A stretch of 64,000 bases of DNA from Vasconcelosia minhoensis LEGE 07310 (GTDB taxonomy: Bacteria; Cyanobacteriota; Cyanobacteriia; Phormidesmidales; Phormidesmidaceae). The stretch spans positions 1-64,000 of the forward strand of contig NZ_JADEXG010000025.1 in the NCBI RefSeq assembly GCF_015207255.1, written 5' to 3'. Below the pieces are notes generated by a model. It was not told where the DNA came from, made no database searches, and saw nothing but the letters and a program-made list of their open reading frames with translations. The position numbers were made by a program, and so were the translations under genes. Positions 18,401 through 26,132 of this stretch are shown piece after piece (the stretch's first letter is position 1; every line of letters begins with the position of its first letter).

Positions 18401-18525
18401 TGCGGGAGTATCGCGACAGTGCCGCCTCGGGGATGGTGCGATCGCGCTATAGCCGCAGTGAGCTGCTGCGGGGGGCGATGCTGACGATCAACGGCATCGC
18501 CGCCGGAATGCGGAATACGGGCTAG
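15418..18525 (+). CDS. ppc: Phosphoenolpyruvate carboxylase
   Basis: Cytoplasmic enzyme that adds bicarbonate to PEP to give oxaloacetate, the main anaplerotic route in cyanobacteria. About 1035 residues, as expected for cyanobacteria (larger than the 880-residue E. coli enzyme because of an inserted region near residues 120-170). Hallmarks: FTAHPTEI with the catalytic His near residue 217, GSDRDGNP near 342, [18 protein letters not shown] near 680, and the loop [14 protein letters not shown] near 715. The C-terminus ends [14 protein letters not shown], the family ending. The frame opens at a GTG at 15391, but the ATG at 15418 starts the usual MSFTV-type leader. No strong ribosome binding site for either. 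Confidence 0.96.
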   Translation: MSFTVSSHSPVASGLDSPTGLPETATYDWLLRHRLRSIEDTWAKVIEDECGLELVELLTRLRQMCAPDGQANPDRDASDVLPLIEDLSLDEAIRMARAFALYFQLINIVEQHYEQRGQQQQYRAAYEDAAISKAYGSQPDDRPEDGHGSPDGGATDRPDQANFLAELVEKSTSGPEAPKDVGTFYWLFPTLKRLNVPPQMIQRLINQLDVRLVFTAHPTEIVRHTIRDKQRRISDILHQLDRSEESARSIGLVSSWEVEGLQAQLKEEIRLWWRTDELHQFKPSVLDEVDFTLHYFDVVLFDTIPELHHRITRALQGTFPNLTPPQHSFCRFGSWVGSDRDGNPSVTPQVTWKTACFQRNLVLDKYMGSVQKLTHLLSLSLHWSEVLPDLLESLEQDQLQMPEIYDELAIRYRQEPYRLKLAYIEQRLKNTRDRSQKLYHGDYLQEEETVAQAGTLYRSGAEFLHELQLIQRNLKETGLVCQDLEKLICQAEIYSFTLAQLDVRQESTRHADALNEITEYLGILPKAYNDLTEAEKMDWLVAELKTRRPLIPGELPFSDKVQETVATFRMVRRLHQEFGPQICQSYIISMCHHASDLLEVLLLAKEAGLYDPATGTGGLMIVPLFETVEDLKRAPAVMRSLFELPLYRALLQGGYAELEVLQGGESQPMALQEIMLGYSDSNKDSGFLSSNWEIHKAQQSLQTLADGYTVALRIFHGRGGSVGRGGGPAYEAILAQPGRSVNGRIKITEQGEVLASKYNLPDLALYHLETVTTAVIQGSVLGSSFDEIEPWNEIMEELAARSRQHYRALIYEQPELVEFFHQVTPIQEISQLQISSRPARRGGKKDLSGLRAIPWVFSWTQTRFLLPAWYGVGTALQAYVDEAPEERLKLLRYFYTKWPFFKMVISKVEMTLAKVDLQIALHYVNQLSHPDKREQFQVLFDQIAEEFRLTREMVLAITGHQRLLDGDLALQRSVQLRNGTIVPLGFLQVALLKRLREYRDSAASGMVRSRYSRSELLRGAMLTINGIAAGMRNTG

Positions 18526-18618
18526 CGACGAATTTCTGCCCTGTGCCTGACTTTTGGGCTTGACTTTTGCGACCCCGGTAGGGTATTACCTGCTCATACC
18601 GGTGTGAGGAAGTCTGTG

Positions 18619-19134
18619 ATGCTCCGTATTTCAAGCAATTTAAGCGGGCTCGCTGGGGTCGTGGCGGCGGGCGCGATCGCCCTCAGTCTCCAGTCCCCTG
18701 CCCAGGCCCAGGCCGCCTTTGGCAGCTATGTCGGGGCGGGTGCGGCGGTCGGTCTGAGCGACGACGACAACGGCGACGGCGATGGCGTCTCTTTCGTCAT
18801 TTCGGGCCGCTACAACATTCTGGAGCTGCCGATTTCGATTCGCGGCCAGGCGTTTCTTTTGGGTGACGGTTCAGCCTTTGTGCCGACGGTGTCCTACGAC
18901 TATCCGCTGAACTTTCAAACCAATGTCTATGTCGGCGCGGGTATTTCTCTCCCCAGCGGCGGCGAACCCTCGCCGGTGGGCGACCAGGTGTCGTTTGTGA
19001 TTCAGCCGGGAGTCGATTATTTTCTGCCCGGCAGCAATCTGGTCGTCTTCGGCAACGCCGTTTTTGCCCTTAACGGCTTCTCAGACGGCGGCACGGCCAC
19101 TTCCGTCCAGGGCGGCGTCGGCGTCCAGTTCTAA
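18619..19134 (+). CDS. Exported beta-rich protein of unknown function, outer-membrane-like
   Basis: A 171-residue protein with a clear Sec signal peptide (hydrophobic core AGVVAAGAIALSL, cleavage near AQAQA about residue 34). The mature part has alternating strands ending in aromatic residues (GRYNILELPISIRGQAF, DYPLNFQTNVYVGAGISL, GGVGVQF) that resemble a small outer-membrane beta barrel ending in Phe. A DDDNGDGDG stretch could bind calcium. I chose the ATG at 18619 because AGGA lies about 7 bases upstream; a GTG at 18604 is in frame. No named family recognised. Confidence 0.75.
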   Translation: MLRISSNLSGLAGVVAAGAIALSLQSPAQAQAAFGSYVGAGAAVGLSDDDNGDGDGVSFVISGRYNILELPISIRGQAFLLGDGSAFVPTVSYDYPLNFQTNVYVGAGISLPSGGEPSPVGDQVSFVIQPGVDYFLPGSNLVVFGNAVFALNGFSDGGTATSVQGGVGVQF

Positions 19135-19146
19135 AACGCCCGAACT

Positions 19147-19193
19147 CAGAACACCTGTATTTAAGAACGCCTGTATTTAGGAACAGCTGTATT
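19147..19193. repeat. 16-bp tandem repeat, three units
   Basis: Three consecutive 16-base units at 19147, 19163 and 19179 share the pattern AGAAC-N2-CTGTATTT with one to three changes. They lie in the 112-bp spacer between the exported-protein gene and the HerA-type gene. Confidence 0.75.
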
Positions 19194-19246
19194 AATCGCC
19201 GGTCTCAAGCTACGATAGCCCCAGAGCGTGCATTTCGGGGTGATCG

Positions 19247-20971
19247 ATGGAAATACGTCCGCTGGGTTCGGTGATTCAGGGTTCCCTCAGCCAGGGTTTG
19301 GCGGTGCGGCTGCATCCCGACGTGCTGGTTGAGGAGATGCGGGTAGGCAAGTTTCTGGTGGTGCAGGGGGTGCGATCGCGCTTTTTCTGTATGCTCACCG
19401 ACGTGGCCCTGGGCACCACCAGCCAGCGGATTGTGGCTAACCCGCCGGAGCCCAGCAATCTGTTTTTGCAAGAGGTGCTGGCCGGGTCGGGCACCTACGG
19501 CACGATTGACCTAACGCCGATGCTGATGTTTACGCCGGGGGCGGAGACTGAAAGCCCAACAAAATCCCCGGCTAAAAAGCGCAAAGCCGATTCCAACGGC
19601 GGCCTGGCCTCCTATCAGGCGAACTCCAGCGCCGCGCTGGAGCTGCTGCCGGTGAAGACGATTCCCGGACACTTCAGCCAGGTCTACGACGCCAGCGAGC
19701 GAGATTTTCGAGCGGTGTTTGGCTGGGAAGACGACCCCCACCGGCGCAATTTTGCGATTGGCCAGCCGATTGATATGGCGGTGCCGATCTGCATTGACCT
19801 GGACCGGTTTGTGGAGCGCAGCAACGGCATCTTTGGCAAATCGGGGACGGGCAAATCCTTTCTGACCCGGCTGCTGCTGTCGGGGATTATTCGCAAGCAG
19901 GCGGCGGTGAACCTGATTTTCGACATGCACTCAGAATACGGCTGGGAGGCGGTCAGCGAAGGCAAGCAGTTCAGCACGGTGAAGGGGCTCAGGCAGCTGT
20001 TTCCCGGCCTGGTGCAGATCTTTACCCTGGACCCGGAAGCCACCCAGCGGCGGGGCGTGCGCGATGCCCAGGAGCTCTACGTCAGCTTTGACCAGATCGA
20101 CGTGGAAGACCTGACCCTGATCAGCCGCGAGCTTAACCTGTCGGAGGCAAGTTTAGAAAACGCGATCATTCTGCGCAACGAGTTTGGCAAGCATTGGATT
20201 AACCGGCTGCTGGCGATGACAAATGAGGAGATCCAGGAGTTCTGCGAAGTTAAGATGGGCAGTAAGTCTTCGATTATGGCCCTACAGCGCAAGCTCACCC
20301 GGCTAGCGGAGCTGAAGTACATTCGCAACAGCTGCCCCCACAACTATGTGGCCCAGATTCTAGAGGCGATTGACGCCGGTAAGCATGTGGTAATCGAGTT
20401 TGGCTCGCAGTCGAATATGCTTTCCTACATGCTGGCAACGAATGTGATTGCCCGCCGCATTCACGCCAGCTATGTGCGCAAGGCCGATCGGTTTTTGCAG
20501 ACGAAGAACCCCTGCGATCGCCCCCAGCCGCTGATGATTACCATCGAAGAAGCCCACCGTTTTTTAGATCCCGCCACCGCCCGCCAGACCATCTTTGGCA
20601 CGATTGCCCGGGAGATGCGCAAATACTTTGTCACCCTGCTGGTGGTCGATCAGCGCCCTTCGGGCATCGATAACGAAGTCATGTCCCAGGTTGGCACCCG
20701 CATCACCGCCCTGCTCAACGACGAAAAAGACATCGACGCCATCTTCACCGGCGTCTCCGGCGGCCAAAACCTGCGCTCCGTGCTCTCCAAGCTGGATTCT
20801 AAACAGCAGGCCCTGCTGCTCGGCCACGCCGTCCCCATGCCGGTCGTCGTCCGCACCCGCCCCTACGACCAGACCTTCTACACCGAAATCGGCGATACCG
20901 CCTGGGAAGAGATGCCCAGCCCGGCCCTATTCAAAGCCGCCGAAGCCGCCAAGGCCGACCTGGGCTTTTGA
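19247..20971 (+). CDS. HerA-type (DUF87) ATP-binding protein
   Basis: A 574-residue hexameric-translocase-type ATPase of the HerA/FtsK group. An N-terminal HAS-barrel-like beta region (about 1-90) precedes the P-loop GIFGKSGTGKSFLTR near 196-210; the Walker B strand LMITIEEAHRF lies near 427-437, and VVDQRPSGID near 465 is a typical downstream motif. HerA proteins move along DNA, often with the nuclease NurA, and some serve in defence. There is no NurA gene here. Gly-Val start region MEIRPLGSVIQGSL is at the ATG 19247, with GGGGTGAT upstream. A TPR gene follows after 37 bases and may be co-transcribed. Confidence 0.88.
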   Translation: MEIRPLGSVIQGSLSQGLAVRLHPDVLVEEMRVGKFLVVQGVRSRFFCMLTDVALGTTSQRIVANPPEPSNLFLQEVLAGSGTYGTIDLTPMLMFTPGAETESPTKSPAKKRKADSNGGLASYQANSSAALELLPVKTIPGHFSQVYDASERDFRAVFGWEDDPHRRNFAIGQPIDMAVPICIDLDRFVERSNGIFGKSGTGKSFLTRLLLSGIIRKQAAVNLIFDMHSEYGWEAVSEGKQFSTVKGLRQLFPGLVQIFTLDPEATQRRGVRDAQELYVSFDQIDVEDLTLISRELNLSEASLENAIILRNEFGKHWINRLLAMTNEEIQEFCEVKMGSKSSIMALQRKLTRLAELKYIRNSCPHNYVAQILEAIDAGKHVVIEFGSQSNMLSYMLATNVIARRIHASYVRKADRFLQTKNPCDRPQPLMITIEEAHRFLDPATARQTIFGTIAREMRKYFVTLLVVDQRPSGIDNEVMSQVGTRITALLNDEKDIDAIFTGVSGGQNLRSVLSKLDSKQQALLLGHAVPMPVVVRTRPYDQTFYTEIGDTAWEEMPSPALFKAAEAAKADLGF

Positions 20972-21008
20972 GCCGCCAGGAGCCGCGCCCCCGGAGCAAC
21001 TTCTCCCT

Positions 21009-22238
21009 ATGGCTCTAACCAACCTCGACCCTGCCAATCTGCGCGAGTTTCGGAGGCTGATGATATCAGTCAAGGCCAGCACTCAGCGGCTCAATCTATT
21101 GCTGGCTATCTGTGACGATCGCAGTCTGCAAGACACCCTGGTCGCGGCCTACGAATCTGAGCTGATAGCCCAGGAGGTCATGCCTTTTCGAGCCTGGCTC
21201 AACCTGAAACAGCCCAGCCTACGGGCCACGCTAAAAAATCTGGTCGCCCAGGAACCAGTCCTCCAGACGGGAGAACCGGCTGTGGTGACGGTGCTCAACG
21301 CCAGCGAACTGCTGGGAGTGCGACTGACTGACGATAAGTCAGAACAGGAGCGCTTTTTCTTTTCCTTACAGTGGACCCGGGGAGCGTTGATCCAGTTTGA
21401 ATTTCCGGTTGTGCTGTGGCTGTCCAACGCCCTCTCTGATCGGTTAGCACAGCAAGCGCCTGACTTTTGGAGCTGGCGCGGCGGTATGTTTGAATTTGCA
21501 ACCCAGCCCCAGAACCGTTCTGAGCATCGACCGCGATCGCGGCCGATGCGCGAGGTTGAAACGCCTGACAGATTTCGCCATTTCTCGATTGAAGCGCAGC
21601 AGCGGCAAATCGCTCAGCTGGAACAGACGGCACCCGAGTCGCCGCTGCTAGTGACGCTGTATAACCATCTAGGTAAAGCCCATGAGCAAAAACACGCCTA
21701 TGAGCAGGCAATGGAGTTTTATGAGAGAGCCTTAGCGCTAGCAAAGTTAAACCACAATTCAACTGGGCAGGCTAGATCCCTCAGCAATATGGGGGATTCG
21801 CTGCATCGCTGCGGGAAATCGGTGCAGGCCCTCGACTTTTACGAACAAGCACTGACCCTTTATCGCGAAGACAAAGACGGCTGGGGTGAAGAACTGGTTT
21901 TCGGAAAGTTGGGATTAGTCTACTATTCCCTAGAGCATTATCAGCAGGCTATTGATTTGCTTCAACAGCAGGTGGAGATTTCTCGTGAGATGGGCGATCG
22001 CGCAGACGAAGCAATTCTACTCGGTAACTTAGGGTTAGCCTATCATTCGCTAGGGCAATATCAGCAAGCCATTGAATTACTTCAGCAGTCGCTGGAGATT
22101 TCCCGCGAAATCGGCGATCGCAGCGGCGAAGCCTTTGCCCTGGGCAATTTGGGAAATGTGTACGCTGCTCTGGGACAAAGTCACCAAGCAGGCGAACTCC
22201 ATCAACAGGAATTAAAGATTTCCCGCGAGATAGGATGA
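21009..22238 (+). CDS. TPR protein with effector-type N-terminal domain, prematurely ended
   Basis: A 409-residue protein. Residues 1-165 resemble the N-terminal domain seen in cyanobacterial NB-ARC, NACHT and TPR signalling proteins, ending in the typical APDFWSWRGGMFEF. Tetratricopeptide repeats start at about 200 and are clearest from 230 on (YEQAMEFYERALAL, YQQAIELLQQSLEISREIGDR, GNLGNVYAALGQ). The last repeat stops at KISREIG where the earlier ones continue GDRxxEA: one base has been gained in the HIP1-like GGCGATCGC, creating TGA. I infer a truncated version of a longer TPR array. The frame is open far upstream within the HerA gene, but the ATG at 21009 is the sensible start. Confidence 0.8.
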   Translation: MALTNLDPANLREFRRLMISVKASTQRLNLLLAICDDRSLQDTLVAAYESELIAQEVMPFRAWLNLKQPSLRATLKNLVAQEPVLQTGEPAVVTVLNASELLGVRLTDDKSEQERFFFSLQWTRGALIQFEFPVVLWLSNALSDRLAQQAPDFWSWRGGMFEFATQPQNRSEHRPRSRPMREVETPDRFRHFSIEAQQRQIAQLEQTAPESPLLVTLYNHLGKAHEQKHAYEQAMEFYERALALAKLNHNSTGQARSLSNMGDSLHRCGKSVQALDFYEQALTLYREDKDGWGEELVFGKLGLVYYSLEHYQQAIDLLQQQVEISREMGDRADEAILLGNLGLAYHSLGQYQQAIELLQQSLEISREIGDRSGEAFALGNLGNVYAALGQSHQAGELHQQELKISREIG

Positions 22239-22352
22239 TCGCTGAATTACGCTCTTGGGACGAACGATTTTAACGTGCGAGAAGGAAGCGTTTGACCCGA
22301 GACTTAAATCGTCGGTTCAGCTTAAACGCCTGGCTGAACGGTAAGCGAGTAG

Positions 22353-22396
22353 GCTGCGAATGCTGCTACATGGCAAGCTGTAGCAGCATTCGCAGC
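22353..22396. terminator. Perfect 18-bp hairpin at the 3' end of the M20 remnant
   Basis: Arms 22353-22370 and 22379-22396 are exact reverse complements around an 8-base loop. It overlaps the last codons of the truncated M20 gene. Could be that gene's old terminator or one arm-pair of a small mobile sequence; there is no T-run on the minus strand. Confidence 0.6.
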
Positions 22397-22623
22397 AGCA
22401 CATTTGCCCCGTTTTCTAAGTCTTCAGGGGTCGTGTACTCGTCAACATTGTGGCTAATGCCGCTAACGCTGGGGACAAAAATCATTGTGGATGGTGCCAT
22501 GGCAGCTATCAACCCGGCATCGTGGCCCGCGCCGCTGGGTATTCTCTTAACCGATAAGCCTAGCCCAAGGGCTGTCTGCTCCACCCTGTCAATCAGATTG
22601 GGAGCAACCGCTACTGATTGCAT
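22366..22623 (-). pseudogene. C-terminal remnant of an M20-family amidohydrolase (N-carbamoyl-amino-acid hydrolase/allantoate amidohydrolase type)
   Basis: The 85-residue frame reads as the end of an M20 metal-dependent amidohydrolase: IPSGAGHDAGLIA with a metal-ligand His, then MIFVPSVSGISHN, then ENGANVLLRMLLQLA. Intact HyuC/AllC-type enzymes are about 410 residues; the catalytic N-terminal 300 or more residues are missing. Upstream (22624-22707) is hairpin sequence, not coding. No ribosome binding site is visible. I regard it as a decayed fragment. Confidence 0.72.
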
Positions 22624-22634
22624 AACGCTGTTTG

Positions 22635-22657
22635 GCCGAGCCTTTGGACAGCTCGGC
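22635..22657. repeat. 7-bp inverted repeat upstream of M20 remnant
   Basis: GCCGAGC at 22635-22641 pairs with GCTCGGC at 22651-22657 across 9 bases. It stands next to a longer hairpin and just upstream of the M20 fragment. Confidence 0.5.
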
Positions 22658-22659
22658 TA

Positions 22660-22704
22660 GCTGTCTGCGCTATTGGAAGCAGCATCCCCAATAGCGCAGA
22701 CAGC
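22660..22704. terminator. Perfect 17-bp hairpin downstream of osmC
   Basis: Arms 22660-22676 and 22688-22704 are exact reverse complements around an 11-base loop. It starts 3 bases after the stop codon of the OsmC gene (minus strand), so terminator is the simplest reading, although no T-run follows on that strand. Confidence 0.65.
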
Positions 22705-22707
22705 GTT

Positions 22708-23271
22708 CTAGGATTCAACCTGGAGGCGAGGCGTTGCCGCTACCGGATTGCGCAGGTTCCAAACGTTGGGGGAAACCGCGATCGCAGTCTCATAGATTTT
22801 CTGGAACTGCGCTTCTGTTGCATCTCCTCGCACCGTCAGCGTCCAGTCCAGGGCCTGGAATCCGGGAGTCACATTGGCATCCAGACCAAAGAATCCGCGC
22901 AGGTCTAGCTGGCCACTGCTTTGGATATCTACCTTCTCCAGGCGAATCCCTTCCAGGGTGCAGAGGACCGTAAACGTCGTCATCAGGCAGGCATTGAGCG
23001 CTGCCAGGATGACCTCTTGGGGATTAGGACCAAGGTTCGTGCCACCGGCTTCTTCTGGTTCGTCAATGACCAGGTGGAAGTCTCGCTCAATCGTTTCATT
23101 GCCTAAGTCAAAAGACTTCACCCGAGCAATTGAGCGGCCACCCTCGACCCAGGTCGTCGATACGCGAAAGGCCATTTTTCCCTGACTGGCATCGGCAGCG
23201 ACGGTGTCAGCCAGTTCCTTTAGCACGTCAGGGTCGAGCCCATTGAGCGTAGATGTCAGCTGAGTTGTCAT
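22708..23271 (-). CDS. OsmC-family peroxiredoxin-like protein
   Basis: A 187-residue OsmC/Ohr-fold protein, the family of thiol-dependent hydroperoxide reductases and related stress proteins. Visible are GTNLGPNPQEVILAALNACLMTTF around residues 95-120 with a Cys at the position of the second active cysteine, and the sheet FDLGNETIERDFHLVIDEP. The first OsmC cysteine, expected in the GPxP region, is not obvious, so peroxidase activity is unsure. The ATG at 23271 has AGGAG about 8 bases upstream. It stands alone; a strong hairpin follows it. Confidence 0.88.
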   Translation of the reverse strand: MTTQLTSTLNGLDPDVLKELADTVAADASQGKMAFRVSTTWVEGGRSIARVKSFDLGNETIERDFHLVIDEPEEAGGTNLGPNPQEVILAALNACLMTTFTVLCTLEGIRLEKVDIQSSGQLDLRGFFGLDANVTPGFQALDWTLTVRGDATEAQFQKIYETAIAVSPNVWNLRNPVAATPRLQVES

Positions 23272-23321
23272 GATTAAGCTCCTAATGAATCATAATTAAA
23301 GGGATGTTGGATGGCTGGGGC

Positions 23322-23537
23322 TTAGCTTAAAGTCTGGGCAACCTTGGCAATCCGGTCGTAACCTCTAGGGCTAAGCGCCTGTAGCGTTTCTAAAAATTTG
23401 GGATGGCTCATCCCAGAGACTAGAAAAACCTGCTGATAGGACGCCGCCTGAACCTGTTGGATCACTGCTTTATCAGCCCAGAATAACCGGCAGGTAGCCC
23501 GTTCCAGGCTGCCAATGTCGAGCTGTACTTGGCTCAT
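23322..23537 (-). CDS. Small hypothetical protein, 71 aa, possibly a fragment
   Basis: A 71-residue frame, not recognised. The same frame stays open upstream for about 30 codons in protein-like sequence (GAIAAGIDDYLAIIQYLRTG) with no usual start codon, until a TGA near 23650. This suggests the 3' part of a longer gene that lost its start. It lies between the OsmC gene and the signal-peptide repeat protein. Confidence 0.4.
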   Translation of the reverse strand: MSQVQLDIGSLERATCRLFWADKAVIQQVQAASYQQVFLVSGMSHPKFLETLQALSPRGYDRIAKVAQTLS

Positions 23538-23604
23538 CAGCCCGGTGCGGAGGTACTGGATGATGGCCAGATAGTCATCAATCCCAGCCGCGATCGCGCC
23601 TTGC

Positions 23605-23952
23605 CTACTTGCTGCTGCGACTGTCCCGGTTATGCCAAATCAGGTCAACCAGGGTCGCATCCTTGGAAACCTCTTCAGGCGTAGAGACCTGCTCCTTGGC
23701 AATGGACTTGCTTTGGCTATCCAGGTGCTCCAGGCGAGTGGATTGGATACTTTCAATGCCTTTGCTCTGGTTATCTAGGTGTTCTAGCCGGGCCGACTGG
23801 ATGTTCTCGACAGCTTTCGACCCGCCCCGGTCTAGCACCTCATAGCGCCGCTGCTGGAGGTTGATAGTTCCGTAGTCGGCGGCCTGGGCAGCTGGCATAC
23901 TGGCAGCGGCGGCAATGGTCATAGCAACGGCGGTAAAGAAATAGCGTTTCAT
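23605..23952 (-). CDS. Small exported protein with IQSxRLEHLDxQSK repeats
   Basis: A 115-residue protein with a signal peptide (MKRYFFTAVAMTIAAAASMP, cleavage near AQAAD, residue 23). The mature part carries two copies of an 18-residue repeat, IQSARLEHLDNQSKGIES and IQSTRLEHLDSQSKSIAK, predicted helical with a heptad-like spacing, so it may form a coiled coil. The frame is open to 24117, but the ATG at 23952 has GAGGAG 7-9 bases upstream and begins the signal peptide. No named family recognised; periplasmic or surface location is inferred. Confidence 0.72.
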   Translation of the reverse strand: MKRYFFTAVAMTIAAAASMPAAQAADYGTINLQQRRYEVLDRGGSKAVENIQSARLEHLDNQSKGIESIQSTRLEHLDSQSKSIAKEQVSTPEEVSKDATLVDLIWHNRDSRSSK

Positions 23953-24271
23953 GATGGGTCTCCTCAATGGGTAGGGGGTATTTGCTTCGATAACCCCTAC
24001 CCTAAGGACCAATCGGGAAGTTCTAGAGAGGGAAAAAGACTTTTGATTCGTGCCATCGATCGAGCTGATTCTGCAGCCAGCGCCGTCGTAGACAAGCGGG
24101 TGTCGTGAGTCATTCACGAGCTCTGGCTAGACCGTGCTGCGCTCCTAGCGGGAAATCTGGCTCAGATCTTGCAGGGCTTGCAAAGGGGGCTAGTGATTCC
24201 TGAGCATCTTTGTCGCTCAGCTCTGACCGGATAAACTGATGAAATGACTTGAGCAGCTGTACCAAGTCTAT

Positions 24272-25033
24272 CTATGTAGTATCTTGCTGCTTTAACCATG
24301 AGCTAAGCCAGGCTGGAACGGGCGCTTGAGCGTAGTCAATCACAACCTCATATCCGGCTCGGTCATAAACCTGATCCAGCAGAACATGTAGGTCAACGAC
24401 CGGCTCGCTATCTTCGGCCTTCAGCGGCAGCGGAAATTGAGGAATTTCATCGGGTAGGTTAAAGGCGTACAAGTCTGCCTGGGGACGCAGTTCACTTCGA
24501 CTGACCAAAATTCGGTAGTGGCTTTTAAGCTGCCCTGCTGCTAGCGCCATCGGTTCACCGCTGCGGAGCAGGTCAATTTCAATCAGATGGGTACGGCTGC
24601 TCAGTATTTCTCGCCGTTTCTCTTCATATGCATTGCGTCCCGTTCCGGAGCGTTTGTTGGTAGGTGACAGCAGCTCAACTGCTGCCACGACTTCCCCTGT
24701 GTCAATTTCCTGGATTTGCAAATAGCTTTCGCGGAGCTCAAGCGGCATTGGGACTCTAACCTTCATCGGGCTGGCAGGTTTCATCGTTGCCACAGTATTT
24801 TGGGCGGCGATTTCTGAGGCCAATCGCTGCTCTAAAGTGACGTCTGGGATGCCGATTAGCACAGCTTCGTCCCCCTGAAGATCATAGACCCGTCGCTCAA
24901 TCGCCGCTCGGTATTTCGGCATCAGCTGAGGATTTAGTCCATCGGCGATGGCCACAATCAGCCGACTATGAACCTCTGGCCAGAGCGTCGGATTCTCCAG
25001 ATAAGGATTCATTCCCGGAAACGGTGACGGCAT
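24272..25033 (-). CDS. DUF4058 family protein
   Basis: A 253-residue member of DUF4058, common in cyanobacteria and of unknown function. The family opening MPSPFPGMNPYLENP and the following WPEVHSRLIVAIADGLNPQL are clear, as is the central VVAAVELLSPTNKR motif with its acidic and basic residues reminiscent of nuclease-like folds. The frame opens at 25096, but the ATG at 25033 gives the family N-terminus and has AGAGGGG about 6 bases upstream. It has no obvious operon partner. Confidence 0.9.
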   Translation of the reverse strand: MPSPFPGMNPYLENPTLWPEVHSRLIVAIADGLNPQLMPKYRAAIERRVYDLQGDEAVLIGIPDVTLEQRLASEIAAQNTVATMKPASPMKVRVPMPLELRESYLQIQEIDTGEVVAAVELLSPTNKRSGTGRNAYEEKRREILSSRTHLIEIDLLRSGEPMALAAGQLKSHYRILVSRSELRPQADLYAFNLPDEIPQFPLPLKAEDSEPVVDLHVLLDQVYDRAGYEVVIDYAQAPVPAWLSSWLKQQDTT

Positions 25034-25228
25034 GCCTACCCCTCTATCAGAAGCTTCCCTAAATCTGCCATAACATCCGCTGGAATGCTCATGCATAGAA
25101 TCTAGAATTAAGTAATCGGGCAGCCGGAGGCGACGCTGCTCGACAGGTAGGTAGAAGTGGCCTTATCCCCGAACTACGACCTGGGCAATCGCGTTTTCCA
25201 GCATTATGAAGCCTTGACTTCCTATAGT

Positions 25229-26131
25229 TTAGCCAGCCGTATGTAACAGCATTGTCAGCAGCGGCAGGCAGAGAATCAGTGAGCCCAAACCCAGCCACAG
25301 CCAGCTGTAGCCCGAATTTTGCACCAGTGACGGACTATCAAGTAAAACGTTAATCCGTTCTTCCAGGCGGCTGACCTGGCGTTGACTGGCGAATAGGACC
25401 CAGCCGTTGGGTTCGGGGACGGCAAACTGGGTCATTTTGAGCAGCGACTCAGCCAGTATAAGCGGCTCAACCCGGCGGGCGGCCCAGCGGTCGGCGCGGA
25501 GTTCCCGTAGCAGCAGCAGCTCCTGCCAGAGCTGCTGGGTGGCGGGCAGCCAGGCAGAAATGCGGCCCAGCCAGCCCAGCCAGAAGAACCAAAACGGGTC
25601 GCGGTAGCGGCGATGCGCCTGCTCGTGCAGCAGCACAGCTTCGACCTCCGACGGCGTTAGCACAGCGGTCAGGCCGCGGCTGACGATTAGCTCTGGCTGC
25701 CAGAAGCCGACCCGGGCCGCGAAGGGAACGGCGCTGTCGAGCTGGCGGCCCGGCTGATTTTGAATGATGACCGGCGGGAGAGCGCAGATTTGCTGGCGCG
25801 ATCGCATCCCCAGCCCAGCCAACCAAGCTAGGACCCCCAGCGCCATCCCAATCAGCCCCAGAGCAACCGAGTAGCCCAGCCAGCCCACCGGCAGCCCCAG
25901 CATGTAGCCGCGCAGCCCCATCGCCAGGACGGCCAGGGCGGTCGCTAAAATTAGCAGCGGCGGCAGGGCAAAGCTGGCTAGCGTCCGCCGCCAGCGGGTT
26001 TCCCAAGCTAGATCAGAAGACGGCCGCCGAGGGAATAGCCGCCCGGGACCGGCTTTTGTTAAGTCGGCCCGCATCGTTAGCCGCAGGCCGACCGCGATCG
26101 CGGTGCTGAGCAGTAGCAAAAAACCGTGCAC
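25229..26131 (-). CDS. M56 (BlaR1-type) membrane metallopeptidase
   Basis: A 300-residue membrane protease of family M56. Several membrane segments flank a zinc motif, LLHEQAHRRYRDPFW (HExxH near residue 188), with LRELRADRWAARR supplying the third ligand (ExxxD). The usual extracellular sensor domain of BlaR1/MecR1 is missing; the protein ends after the last membrane helix. The GTG at 26131 begins one base after the BlaI stop and has GGAG upstream, so it is the start. In this two-gene operon the protease is expected to cleave or relieve the BlaI repressor; the signal is unknown. Confidence 0.9.
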   Translation of the reverse strand: MHGFLLLLSTAIAVGLRLTMRADLTKAGPGRLFPRRPSSDLAWETRWRRTLASFALPPLLILATALAVLAMGLRGYMLGLPVGWLGYSVALGLIGMALGVLAWLAGLGMRSRQQICALPPVIIQNQPGRQLDSAVPFAARVGFWQPELIVSRGLTAVLTPSEVEAVLLHEQAHRRYRDPFWFFWLGWLGRISAWLPATQQLWQELLLLRELRADRWAARRVEPLILAESLLKMTQFAVPEPNGWVLFASQRQVSRLEERINVLLDSPSLVQNSGYSWLWLGLGSLILCLPLLTMLLHTAG

Positions 26132-26132
26132 T

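Noticed and set aside
19247-20971. Complete HerA-NurA or HerA-based defence system
   Set aside because: No NurA, Sir2 or DUF4297 partner is adjacent, and the ATPase resembles a general cyanobacterial protein.
20595-21008. Long open extension upstream of the TPR gene
   Set aside because: It is the out-of-frame reading of the HerA gene, rich in Pro, Ser and Ala; the ATG at 21009 is the sensible start.
23322-23540. Reading the 71-codon frame as an ATT-started longer gene
   Set aside because: Upstream codons look protein-like, but there is no ribosome site before the ATT, unlike murA, so I kept it as a probable fragment.
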